A stretch of DNA of 64,000 bases from Leptospira sanjuanensis. Lineage in GTDB: Bacteria > Spirochaetota > Leptospiria > Leptospirales > Leptospiraceae. The notes under the pieces were generated by a model. That model was not told where the DNA came from and searched no databases. It worked only from the letters and a program-made list of their open reading frames with translations. Shown piece by piece: positions 28,293 through 38,849 of the stretch. Position 1 is the first letter of the stretch, and each line of letters begins with the position of its first letter. The position numbers were made by a program, and so were the translations under genes. Where the stretch lies: assembly GCF_022267325.1 (NCBI RefSeq), contig NZ_JAIZBG010000001.1:934001-998000 (forward strand), written 5' to 3'.

Positions 28293-28512
28293 GCGAGTTC
28301 CCGCCAACGCGGGAAACGCGCTGCTACGGGTTCGCTGCTCGCTCATCTCTTCGCGTTTTCCGGTTTTAGGGAAAACGAATTTTTGAAAGAATGGCGAAGA
28401 GACAAGCCCTTCGCATCGCTCTCGCGGAGGATCGCCGAACACGTCCGCTATTTTTCGCATTTCACGATTGTTCCGAAAAAAAATATCCGCGTCTTCCCGT
28501 GGGAATTCCCGC
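28293..28512. repeat. GTGGGAATTCC-type intergenic repeats
   Basis: This gene-free stretch between 28271 and 28543 includes CGAGTTCCCGCCAACGCGGG at about 28294-28313 and GTGGGAATTCCCGC at 28499-28512, the latter a perfect palindrome-type variant of the dispersed GTNGGAACTCC repeat. A third partial copy, GTGGGAACTGC, lies at 28533-28543 at the very end of the barrel gene. The rest is GC-rich with no gene. Confidence 0.5.
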
Positions 28513-28543
28513 GAACTCAAATCTATTTCTCCGTGGGAACTGC

Positions 28544-29311
28544 TCATTCCAGCCTCTTGTAATACCCGATCGAAACGTTCACAAAAAGGCCTTGATCGTG
28601 TGCTTTGTGCAGACCTAAAGCCCCGTATTGATTTTCAAAGGCGACTCGATCGGGCGAATCCGTCCAAGCGTTCGGCCAGAAACGAATCGAAGGCTCGATC
28701 ATAAGACCGTCCTTACCTCCGAAAGGAAAGAATCGATAATAAACGCCGAGTCCTGCGGATCGAGTCCGATAACGATGTGTGGAGCCGGGTAGGACGTATT
28801 TGGCGCCGTATAAGAATTCGGCTTCGATCGCTTTGCGAACGGTTAGATCCGTAAAATACTCGTTTTGAGAAAGAGGGGGAACCCAATTCTCCGCGCCGTT
28901 CCCGGCGATCGGAAGATCGGAACGGATTCCAAGAGCTTGCGAAAGATACAATTCATCGGGAGAAGTTCCCGATTGAACGCGGTAAAAATGTTCCTTGAAT
29001 TCGAGACGAATATCGAAGTTGGGAGTGATGAGATAACCGATTCCAACGCCCGTGGTATAAGGCAGATGAATCTTGAGATCCTGTTTTCTTTCGGTTTCGT
29101 TTAAACCGGCGCCGCCCATTCGATCCAAATGAAGATCGGAACCGTGAGAATATTCGAACACGAAATTTTTACCGTAGTAAGTTCCGGCCAAATTCCAACC
29201 GCCCAAAAGCGGCTGTGACAAACCTCCTTGCACGGAAAATCCTTCCGCAAACAAAAGGGCGGGAATCAAAAGAAGAAGAGAGATCCAGGTTTTGATTAAG
29301 ATTCTTGACAT
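28544..29311 (-). CDS. Predicted outer-membrane beta-barrel protein
   Basis: The protein has 255 residues from ATG 29311, preceded by CGGAGGAACG. It starts MSRILIKTWISLLLLIPALLFAEG, a signal peptide with cleavage after LLFA. The mature part alternates hydrophobic and polar residues as in membrane beta strands (GGWNLAGTYYGKNFVFEYSH, FDIRLEFKEHFYRV, LFVNVSIGYYKRLE) and ends in an aromatic-containing strand. No known porin or transporter family is recognised. It probably spans the outer membrane with eight to ten strands. It is divergent from the AraC-type regulator, which might control it. Confidence 0.7.
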   Translation of the reverse strand: MSRILIKTWISLLLLIPALLFAEGFSVQGGLSQPLLGGWNLAGTYYGKNFVFEYSHGSDLHLDRMGGAGLNETERKQDLKIHLPYTTGVGIGYLITPNFDIRLEFKEHFYRVQSGTSPDELYLSQALGIRSDLPIAGNGAENWVPPLSQNEYFTDLTVRKAIEAEFLYGAKYVLPGSTHRYRTRSAGLGVYYRFFPFGGKDGLMIEPSIRFWPNAWTDSPDRVAFENQYGALGLHKAHDQGLFVNVSIGYYKRLE

Positions 29312-29401
29312 GACGTTCCTCCGAACGAGTCTACAATACCGCGGATTCAAGGTCTCGTCGCCCCGCCCCATGGGGAGGAACCCGTTTTTCAGGAGAATTC
29401 T

Positions 29402-30490
29402 TTGATCGGTTTAAATTTAGGAGCCTTTGCGATCATGGGCGGATTGATTCAGTCCGTATTGCTTGCGTTCTTTTTCTTCCGCTCCGGTAGGTTCGGGGGA
29501 AGGGCCTTGCTTTTGGGTTGGGCGTTTCTGCTATTGTCCGTTCTATTTTCTCTGGGGCTTGCGTTTCAAACCGGATTCGTATTGGAGTTCCCGCATTTGT
29601 CCCGCGTAGGACATCCGCTGAGCGCGCTCGTGGCTCCTTTGTTCGCCTTGGCTCTCCAGAAATACTTCGGATATCCGAAAGAAAGAAGAATCTGGATTCT
29701 ATTCTTCTTCGCGGTTCCCGCTTTGATTCTTCTTTATTCGATTCCGCATTACGCGATGGGTTGGGACGAAAAACTGAAATACGTTCTGGAAGATCGGGTC
29801 TCTCCTCACTTGGAATGTGTAGTCATCGGAGCCGTAACCTTGTGTTTCAATTTAGCCGTTTTTTTAAGGATCTACTATCGCCTGGGAGTGTTAGGCGAAG
29901 AATTTTCCGGTTCTTCGTTTCGGGAACTGCGCGTTTTCGGAAGATTCGTCTCGATTTGTATTCTGCTTTTGGCGGTCTCGGTTTGTTTGTTTTTTATTTT
30001 TCCGGGACTCAGCTCCGAAACGGTCAGCACTGCGGCCTTGTCGATTTGGGTGATCGTCTTCGCTTGGTTTCGGGTTTACTCCGAAAACGCAGCGGAACGT
30101 TCGGAGGATAAGGAAGGCGCGAAATACAAAAAGGCGTATCTAAGCGAAGAATCGGTAGAAAATCATGGAAAAAGAATATTCCAAATATTGAATGAACAAA
30201 AGCCTTTTTTAGATTCGGATTTCGATCTGGGAAGTCTCTCCGCGTCGCTTGGAATTTCCGTTCATGCGGCTTCTCAGGTGATCGGAAGGTATTTCGGAAA
30301 AGGATTTTTAGAACTCTGCCGTGAGTTCAAGGTCGCGGAGGCCGAAAAACTTCTCCAAACAACGGACTTGCCCGTTTTGCGCGTCGGTTTCGACGCGGGG
30401 TTCAATTCTAAAACGGCATTTCTCCGAGCGTTTAAGGAAGAGAAAGGGATGACACCGAGCGAGTTCCGGGAAAAACAAAAGTCCGTTTGA
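29402..30490 (+). CDS. Membrane-bound AraC-family transcriptional regulator
   Basis: The protein has 362 residues starting at TTG 29402, six bases after AGGAG. Residues 1-225 contain seven hydrophobic segments, as in the group of AraC regulators with a seven-helix membrane sensor. Residues 265-360 form the DNA-binding domain with two helix-turn-helix units (DLGSLSASLGISVHAASQVIG and VLRVGFDAGFNSKTAFLRAF) and the conserved GMTPSEFR end. It likely senses a signal in or outside the membrane and acts on nearby DNA. The divergent barrel gene is a candidate target. The ligand is unknown. Confidence 0.88.
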   Translation: MIGLNLGAFAIMGGLIQSVLLAFFFFRSGRFGGRALLLGWAFLLLSVLFSLGLAFQTGFVLEFPHLSRVGHPLSALVAPLFALALQKYFGYPKERRIWILFFFAVPALILLYSIPHYAMGWDEKLKYVLEDRVSPHLECVVIGAVTLCFNLAVFLRIYYRLGVLGEEFSGSSFRELRVFGRFVSICILLLAVSVCLFFIFPGLSSETVSTAALSIWVIVFAWFRVYSENAAERSEDKEGAKYKKAYLSEESVENHGKRIFQILNEQKPFLDSDFDLGSLSASLGISVHAASQVIGRYFGKGFLELCREFKVAEAEKLLQTTDLPVLRVGFDAGFNSKTAFLRAFKEEKGMTPSEFREKQKSV

Positions 30491-30687
30491 AATCCTCTGG
30501 GATTATGATTTGCGGGTTGTCGCTGATTCCTTTTTTCTAAGTGAGGATTCCACACCTTTCAGAGACGGATCGGATCGAAAAAATCATTGCAAGAGGGGCT
30601 TTTCGGAGAATTGTATATAACATGTTCCCTTTTGGTTTGATATGAAACTAAAAAGGATCGAAAGAAGAATTAGAAAAGGATACGTTC

Positions 30688-31143
30688 ATGTCCGAGGCCA
30701 TTGCACAAAACATAGAGGAACATTATCGTAAGCTGGAGAATATGTATCACGGGGCGCCCGTGAACGAATATTTTAAACCGAAACTCGCGATCGCAAAAGG
30801 TTCCTCCGAACTACGAATTCAAATTCGGGAGGATTTTTTTCACGCGGCGGGCGCGACCCATGGAGTCGTTTATTTCAAAGCTGCGGATGATGCGGCCTTT
30901 TTTGCGGCCAATTCGCTCGTAAAAGGAAATTTCGTTCTAACCTCCACGTTCAATTTGACTTTGCTCCGGCCGATTCAAACCGGAATTCTTCTCGCAAAAG
31001 GTTTGGTCGTTCAAAACGCAACGCATCAGATCATCGCCGAGGCTTCTCTTTGGGATGAGAGAGGAAGAGAAATAGGAAGGGGAATCGGAAATTTCGCAAA
31101 GAGTGCGATTCCTTTGACTCCGGAAATCGGTTATAAACTGTAG
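30688..31143 (+). CDS. Hotdog-fold thioesterase-like protein
   Basis: The protein has 151 residues. The central region GATHGVVYFKAADDAAFFAA followed by FVLTSTFNLTLLRPIQTG matches the helix and long strand of PaaI/DUF4442-type hotdog proteins. The usual catalytic acidic residue corresponds to the DD pair in AADDAAFF. It probably hydrolyses a small acyl-CoA, but the substrate is unknown. AAAAGGA precedes the ATG by 7 bases. It stands alone, separated from neighbours by about 200 bases upstream and a convergent lipoprotein gene downstream. Confidence 0.75.
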   Translation: MSEAIAQNIEEHYRKLENMYHGAPVNEYFKPKLAIAKGSSELRIQIREDFFHAAGATHGVVYFKAADDAAFFAANSLVKGNFVLTSTFNLTLLRPIQTGILLAKGLVVQNATHQIIAEASLWDERGREIGRGIGNFAKSAIPLTPEIGYKL

Positions 31144-31205
31144 TCCGTTCCTTGGAAACACATTCAATTCATTGAATGTGTTGTTCCGAATCGAAGATCG
31201 CTCGC

Positions 31206-32357
31206 TCAATTTGTCGTAACGCAGCGTACGGAAAGTAAACTGCTTTTGTCGTTCGTAGCCATTTGCCCGTTTGCAAAGCTCAAAAGCATGGCGAACGTTT
31301 TGATGTTATCGAATGTCGTCGAAGTCCAATGTTGACCCGGTGTATTCGGGAAAACCGGATTGATTAGGGGTGCGGCCGGTTGTGCGTAATCCGCGAGACT
31401 TAGAAGTTCGTTCAGGTTGGGCAATCTCCAATCTGAACGTAATGCAAAATTCAGCGTTTCACAAAAGTTCCGGGCTCCGTTCCAATCTCGAGTGTTGACG
31501 ACTCCTGCGCAGGCGGGGGCGATCAATCCGTCGACGCATTTCATCCAAAGAAGACCCGTATTGGAGTCGGCAACCGTTCCGTCTCCGTTATCCACGAATG
31601 CGGGCGGGGCAATCGGATTTCCGGAAACACAACGAAGATTGAGGATCGCGGCTTGGGTATTCGAATAAAAACCTAGGTTGGGAGCGTCGAAACGAATTAC
31701 GGCATTGTTTCCAACGTTGAGAGGATCTAGGGTGTTGGTCCAGTAGCCTAAACCTGAAAACGTATTCGGGAATTGACCGTCGATATGCGGATTGTTCGTA
31801 TAGTGAAGTAAGGAAGCAAGCTCTCTTAAAGTTGGAATTCTCCAATTCGTTTTTCCGGCATATCCTTTGCCGCCGTTGAGAGTGTTTAATTCCGTGCAAC
31901 TTCCAGCCAAACCCGCGTTTGCGTTCGTCCAGCTAATCGAATTCGGAGCGCCGACAGAACAATTGGAACCCGATTGTCCTTGAACACAAGATTTCCATGT
32001 GAGACCGTGAAGCGTATCCAGAGTCGTATAATCGGTCGGGTACTTGCAGTGCTGCGTTGGCCCTACGAAATTTCTCGCATTGGGAACGTTATTGTATTCT
32101 CCGTCTTGACCGGTGCCTAGGCAAGGCGTGCTACCTCCAAGGGCGTTATAACAAGTGGTTTGTCCCGTATCGGCGACCGCGTTCGGATTGAAATTTGAAA
32201 ATCCGGTCGGACATTCGTCTTCGGAGTTCTGATTATTTTGATTTTGCGAAGAGACAACCCCGATCATATATTGCAGCACTACGTAAGGCGGATCCGGTTT
32301 TTCGGGGGCTTTTACGCAGGAAAATAAAACCGCAAAAAAAAGAAGTATAAATCTCAT
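31206..32357 (-). CDS. DUF1566 (Lcl C-terminal) domain lipoprotein, copy 1
   Basis: The protein has 383 residues and begins MRFILLFFAVLFSCVK, a lipoprotein signal with cysteine at 14, followed by APEKPDPPYVVLQYMIG. Two DUF1566-type repeats follow, each with a WRIPT or WRLPN motif (TNWRIPTLRELASLL at about 168, SDWRLPNLNELLSLA at about 315) and DNGDGTVADSNTGLLW before the second. This domain is found in bacterial surface adhesins and in Legionella Lcl, where it contributes to binding. The protein is probably surface-exposed. It lies in tandem with a paralogue about 290 bases upstream. Confidence 0.82.
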   Translation of the reverse strand: MRFILLFFAVLFSCVKAPEKPDPPYVVLQYMIGVVSSQNQNNQNSEDECPTGFSNFNPNAVADTGQTTCYNALGGSTPCLGTGQDGEYNNVPNARNFVGPTQHCKYPTDYTTLDTLHGLTWKSCVQGQSGSNCSVGAPNSISWTNANAGLAGSCTELNTLNGGKGYAGKTNWRIPTLRELASLLHYTNNPHIDGQFPNTFSGLGYWTNTLDPLNVGNNAVIRFDAPNLGFYSNTQAAILNLRCVSGNPIAPPAFVDNGDGTVADSNTGLLWMKCVDGLIAPACAGVVNTRDWNGARNFCETLNFALRSDWRLPNLNELLSLADYAQPAAPLINPVFPNTPGQHWTSTTFDNIKTFAMLLSFANGQMATNDKSSLLSVRCVTTN

Positions 32358-32651
32358 GGCGTTGTCTCAAAATTCGATTTTGAAAATCATAGTTGAAAAA
32401 AAGAATATATTGATATTCTAATTCGTTTCGGAATCAATGCCGACTGCGAAACGTAGGCTATGGATTTCAATCCATCCTTCCTACTTGATTGATCGAATTT
32501 GAAAATCAATTTTTATGCGACAGAGTGTTCAGATTATAATACTTACCTGCTCTCAAGTTTTTCCGTGCCTCGAAAGAGAGGCTATTTTCTTCGGATCCTT
32601 CTTCCGAGAAAAATCGTAAGGAGAATGTTGTGTTAAAATAATCAAATTGAA

Positions 32652-33830
32652 TTACGGCGGACTTGTGACGCAGATCGCGCTTGCCCCCATCGTTTTTACT
32701 ACGCTGCCTACTTGTCCATTGTTGAAATTGATCGCCAAACTTTGCGAAAGCATGGCCGCTTCTTGATTCGTGGTCGAGGTCCAGAAAATGTTCGCGGGAA
32801 AATTCGGGAATGCAGCCGTTAGAATCGAAGGATTTCCTATGTTTACATAATCGACGATGCTTAACAATTCGTTGATGTTCGGAAGTCTCCAGTCGCTCCT
32901 TCCCGCTAATACTAACCCGTCGCAATTTGTAAGAGCGGAGTTCCGGTTTCCTACAAAGAGCACGCCGGCCGCACAGGCCGCGCCCGACATTCCCATCGGA
33001 CATTTGGACCAAAGGAGATTGGTGTTTCGATCGGTGATCGTTCCGTTTCCGTTGTCTTGAAAGAAAGGAGCGGGCGTGGGATTGCCGGATACGCATCTTA
33101 GGAACACATTCGCATTCTTTACGAATGGCTGTATCGAGAATCCGGGATGGATAAAATCCACCACCCATGCCATCGTAGTATTCGGTCCATAATCGGTAAT
33201 CGTTAGATAGAGGTTGCTTTGATCCGCATTGGGGAACTCCGTCGTTTCCATAAAAACCGGCGCGTTTCCGTAATTGACGATCGATAAAAGTTCGTTAACG
33301 GTCGGAATTCTCCAATTGGTTCTTCCTGCGTAACCGTTCCCCGTATTCTGCGCGTTGAGCGCGTTGCAAGACCCAACGCCGCCTAACGTGGCCGCATTCC
33401 AACTGATGACCGAAGCGGCTCCCGCGCACGCCGCACCCGTTTGCCCCTCGGGACAGGTTTTCCAAACCAGGCCGCGCAAATTGTCTAAGGTCGTATAATC
33501 CGTTGTATATAAAGAATGTTGCGTCGGTCCCGTGAAAGAGCGGATATTCGGAACATTGGTAAACTCCCCGTCTTGACCCGTTCCCGTGCACGCAGTGATC
33601 GCCCCCGCGTTGGTATAACAAGCGATTTGTCCCGTATCGCTGATGACGCTCGGGTTATAAGAAGGTGCAGGTGTTGTCGTTCCCGAGCCGTCGGAAGTTT
33701 CGTTTTGGATCGCTTGCGCGGTTAGATATTGAAGCAATTGAAACGGAGGATCGGGTTTGTCGGGCGGTTGAGCAATACAATATAAATTGAATATACAAAA
33801 AAAGGTTAAAAGTAATGCGCTCTTTTTCAT
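32652..33830 (-). CDS. DUF1566 (Lcl C-terminal) domain lipoprotein, copy 2
   Basis: The protein has 392 residues and begins MKKSALLLTFFCIFNLYC, a lipoprotein signal with cysteine at 18, then IAQPPDKPDPPFQLLQYL, closely similar to copy 1. It has the same double-repeat layout (TNWRIPTVNELLSIV, DNGNGTITDRNTNLLW, SDWRLPNINELLSIV). The two genes are tandem duplicates that have diverged clearly in sequence while keeping the motif frame. Upstream lies a long gene-free region with a palindrome that may control it. A surface or adhesive role is inferred from the family only. Confidence 0.82.
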   Translation of the reverse strand: MKKSALLLTFFCIFNLYCIAQPPDKPDPPFQLLQYLTAQAIQNETSDGSGTTTPAPSYNPSVISDTGQIACYTNAGAITACTGTGQDGEFTNVPNIRSFTGPTQHSLYTTDYTTLDNLRGLVWKTCPEGQTGAACAGAASVISWNAATLGGVGSCNALNAQNTGNGYAGRTNWRIPTVNELLSIVNYGNAPVFMETTEFPNADQSNLYLTITDYGPNTTMAWVVDFIHPGFSIQPFVKNANVFLRCVSGNPTPAPFFQDNGNGTITDRNTNLLWSKCPMGMSGAACAAGVLFVGNRNSALTNCDGLVLAGRSDWRLPNINELLSIVDYVNIGNPSILTAAFPNFPANIFWTSTTNQEAAMLSQSLAINFNNGQVGSVVKTMGASAICVTSPP

Positions 33831-34594
33831 AAAACCTCGATGCCGAATTTAAATTTCGTTAGAAAAGAAAAACCCCAAGTATGTCGTATCTACGTTGCTT
33901 TTCTTATTTTAAAACCGATAAAGCGGATAAAAAGATTTCAGGTTATAGTATGGGTTGTTAAATGAAGCGGGAGAGGCTTTCGAATGCTTTCGAATGGGAG
34001 AACTGTCCGGACTTTGCACACGCGGAAACGAAAAAATATTAGGAAAAAGAAATCGATCAAAGCGTATCTACGTAGATACTATCGTTTTTATCTAAGGTAC
34101 GTTCGTAACGCAACGGACATATCCGCCGCTGGATTTATCCAAGAAGGAAGTGGAAAGACCGTCGAAAAATACGCTTATGGTTCTATCTTTTAGAAGAAGA
34201 AGGTGATTCGATGTTGTGGAAGTCCCAAAAAAGCCGGGATTCTATTCTGGAGTTTTTGTTCAATCTGTCATTGAACGGATACGTAGAGTCTCATTGAATC
34301 ATTACTTAAATGGGATATTTGTAACACCAAAATCAAACGTTCGTTCTGCAACCGCCTTGCTTTCTCCTTCTTTCTTTCTGTTTGTTTAAAAAGGGGTTGA
34401 AGTTTCCGTTTCGCTCGTATAGAACAGGGTGAAATCTTTTTACTGCCGCAGGAATGATTCTAAAAGATCGTTGCGAGGTTTGTCTTTCTTAGCTTCTTTG
34501 AAAGTGTTTGTTTGACTTAACTATTTCGAATCAATACGCTACCGAAGAAAATTCGCATCTCGTTCTATAGGAATCACTCGATAGGGGAGTCTCT
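33831..34594. other. Long gene-free region with palindrome and candidate promoters
   Basis: These 764 bases separate the DUF1566 lipoproteins from the Host_attach-like gene. They contain GTATCTACGT at 33886-33895, a perfect 16-base palindrome GTATCTACGTAGATAC at 34064-34079, and two possible plus-strand promoters, TTGAAG/TATAGA at 34399-34425 and TTGACT/TACGCT at 34513-34541. A 69-codon basic frame at 33984-34193 is not convincing as a gene. No RNA gene was recognised. Confidence 0.45.
34064..34079. promoter_or_regulatory. Perfect 16-base palindrome GTATCTACGTAGATAC
   Basis: The site is fully symmetric, as expected for a dimeric regulator. Ten of its bases recur at 33886-33895, about 55 bases upstream of the start of the DUF1566 copy 2 gene. 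A regulator is not identified. Confidence 0.4.
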
Positions 34595-35035
34595 ATGAAG
34601 AATAAATGGGTAGTGGTCGCAAATCGATCCGAAGCGAAAATTTTCGAGTATAAGGGATCAAAGAATGGTCTCGAACTTCTCGAAAGTATCGAAAATCCGA
34701 AAGGAAGAATGAGAAACCGTGAATTGATCGGAGTCTCCGGTCCCGCCAAAAGCGCCAAGGCGCAAAGGGTGGCTTATGACACTTCCTCCCTGCAAGAACC
34801 GAAACGAAAAGTTGCGGAATCCTTCGCCAGCCAGATCTCCGATGTGATCACTCAAGGAAGAAAGTCGAATCGTTTCCTCAGCCTCGTGCTCGTTTCCGAA
34901 CCGAGATTTTTAGGAATGCTCTTGGACAAAATGGATCGAAAATCCCAGTCGATGATCTTTCATAAGATGGGAAAGGACATTCCTTCGACGAACAATCAGG
35001 AGATCCTAGAACACCTTCGAGGAATCCTCGTATAA
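34595..35035 (+). CDS. Host_attach-like / bacterial eRF1-like protein
   Basis: The protein has 146 residues. It opens [18 protein letters not shown], the signature of the family named for attachment to host cells (PF10116), and continues with [14 protein letters not shown] and [16 protein letters not shown], also typical. The family is related in fold to archaeal eRF1, and the original attachment phenotype is from plant bacteria, so the molecular role here is unsettled. It has no signal peptide and is cytoplasmic. AGGGGAG lies 6 bases before the ATG. A terminator follows, and it is a single-gene unit. Confidence 0.8.
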   Translation: MKNKWVVVANRSEAKIFEYKGSKNGLELLESIENPKGRMRNRELIGVSGPAKSAKAQRVAYDTSSLQEPKRKVAESFASQISDVITQGRKSNRFLSLVLVSEPRFLGMLLDKMDRKSQSMIFHKMGKDIPSTNNQEILEHLRGILV

Positions 35036-35068
35036 AATCGGAATTTCATCGTCGATTCAAGTTCGAGG

Positions 35069-35104
35069 AAAATGCCTTTCGAGTTTCGGGAGGCATTTTT
35101 TTTC
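35069..35104 (+). terminator. Rho-independent terminator after the Host_attach-like gene
   Basis: AAAATGCCT (35069-35077) and AGGCATTTT (35091-35099) pair around a 13-base loop and run into a tract of eight or more T. Confidence 0.85.
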
Positions 35105-35257
35105 CCGATTCTTTCGTTTGAAATAAGACCTTTTCCAGTCGTAAAAAAATAGACAGAATCGTCCGTCTTCGGTTATCTAATTTTTTTTGATTTCATTTCG
35201 GATCTGAATCCGATATGGATCTGTTTGCGTTTATAAGATAGAAATTCGGAGATACTC

Positions 35258-36805
<1,548 letters not shown>

Positions 36806-36837
36806 ACTTCGTTTAACAATTTTTACGAAACGGATTA

Positions 36838-37266
36838 TTAACTGAATCGAATGGAACTGATGACGGTCGTGAGTTCGCCGACGAGATAGGCGGGAGGCAT
36901 CTCATCGCTGTTATACGTTAGCAGAGTCATTCTTTTTTGATTGGCGATCATATAGATCATCCAAAAACGATCGTCCTTTACGAACTCGCAGGCCATGATC
37001 TTGCTTCCTTCTTCGTTTTCAAAAGAAGCGACCTTATCCTCTTCAAAGTCGATTTCGTGGGTTTTGAGATAACGTTCCAATTCTTCCCGAAGATTATAAC
37101 TTCCCGCTTTGTTTTCAAACGCGTAAACTTGCAGAGCGCCCGTTCCGTTTTCCTCGAAGAACGCGGGAATTCCTTCGATCACCATGTGAACCCAATGCGC
37201 GGGAACGACCATGGAATACCATCCGTTGGGCGAAGTATAGAGCTTATATTCCGGGGTTTGTGACAT
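36838..37266 (-). CDS. DUF3805-like cytoplasmic protein
   Basis: The protein has 142 residues. The start PEYKLYTSPNGWYSMVVPAHW and the C-terminal ISSIRFS match the pattern of DUF3805 or PsbP-like domains (a curled beta sheet covered by helices), as far as can be judged by eye. There is no signal peptide. It is divergent from the alpha/beta hydrolase gene with about 100 bases between start codons. Function is unknown, and no neighbour gives a clue. Confidence 0.6.
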   Translation of the reverse strand: MSQTPEYKLYTSPNGWYSMVVPAHWVHMVIEGIPAFFEENGTGALQVYAFENKAGSYNLREELERYLKTHEIDFEEDKVASFENEEGSKIMACEFVKDDRFWMIYMIANQKRMTLLTYNSDEMPPAYLVGELTTVISSIRFS

Positions 37267-37350
37267 CGTGGAACTCTGGATTCCTTACCAGATTCTTTTC
37301 TTGGATTTTTCGGGCAAGCAGCTTCTATTGGTTGACAATTCGGAATTTCG

Positions 37351-38604
<1,254 letters not shown>

Positions 38605-38734
38605 GATCCGGCGAACCTCCGGAAAGTTTAGTCCCATTCCCTTCTCAATTTATCGTTAAATCTGCTAAAATTTTAGGAGATCTGATTTTTCTGTGCCTGT
38701 TTTACGGGCATTTTATAATTCGAGGCATTTAAAA

Positions 38735-38761
38735 CTGCCTTTATTCTTAAAAAAAAGGCAG
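38735..38761. other. Hairpin upstream of the SpoIIE-type phosphatase gene
   Basis: CTGCCTTT (38735-38742) and AAAGGCAG (38754-38761) form an eight-base stem. Without a downstream T-tract on the plus strand it is not a typical terminator. It lies between the hydrolase and phosphatase genes and may affect expression of the latter. Confidence 0.35.
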
Positions 38762-38849
38762 ATTCTCTGCGTTTTTCCTGGTACGTTTCTTGCAAAGGAA
38801 AAGCAGAAGCGAATTCAAGGAGCCTATCCTTTTCCTTGGAGTGCAGTTT

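Noticed and set aside
33984..34193. A 69-codon basic frame in the gene-free region before the Host_attach-like gene
   Set aside because: Composition is extreme (Arg, Lys, Tyr), the palindrome lies inside it, and there is no recognisable domain, although a weak AGAGG precedes it.
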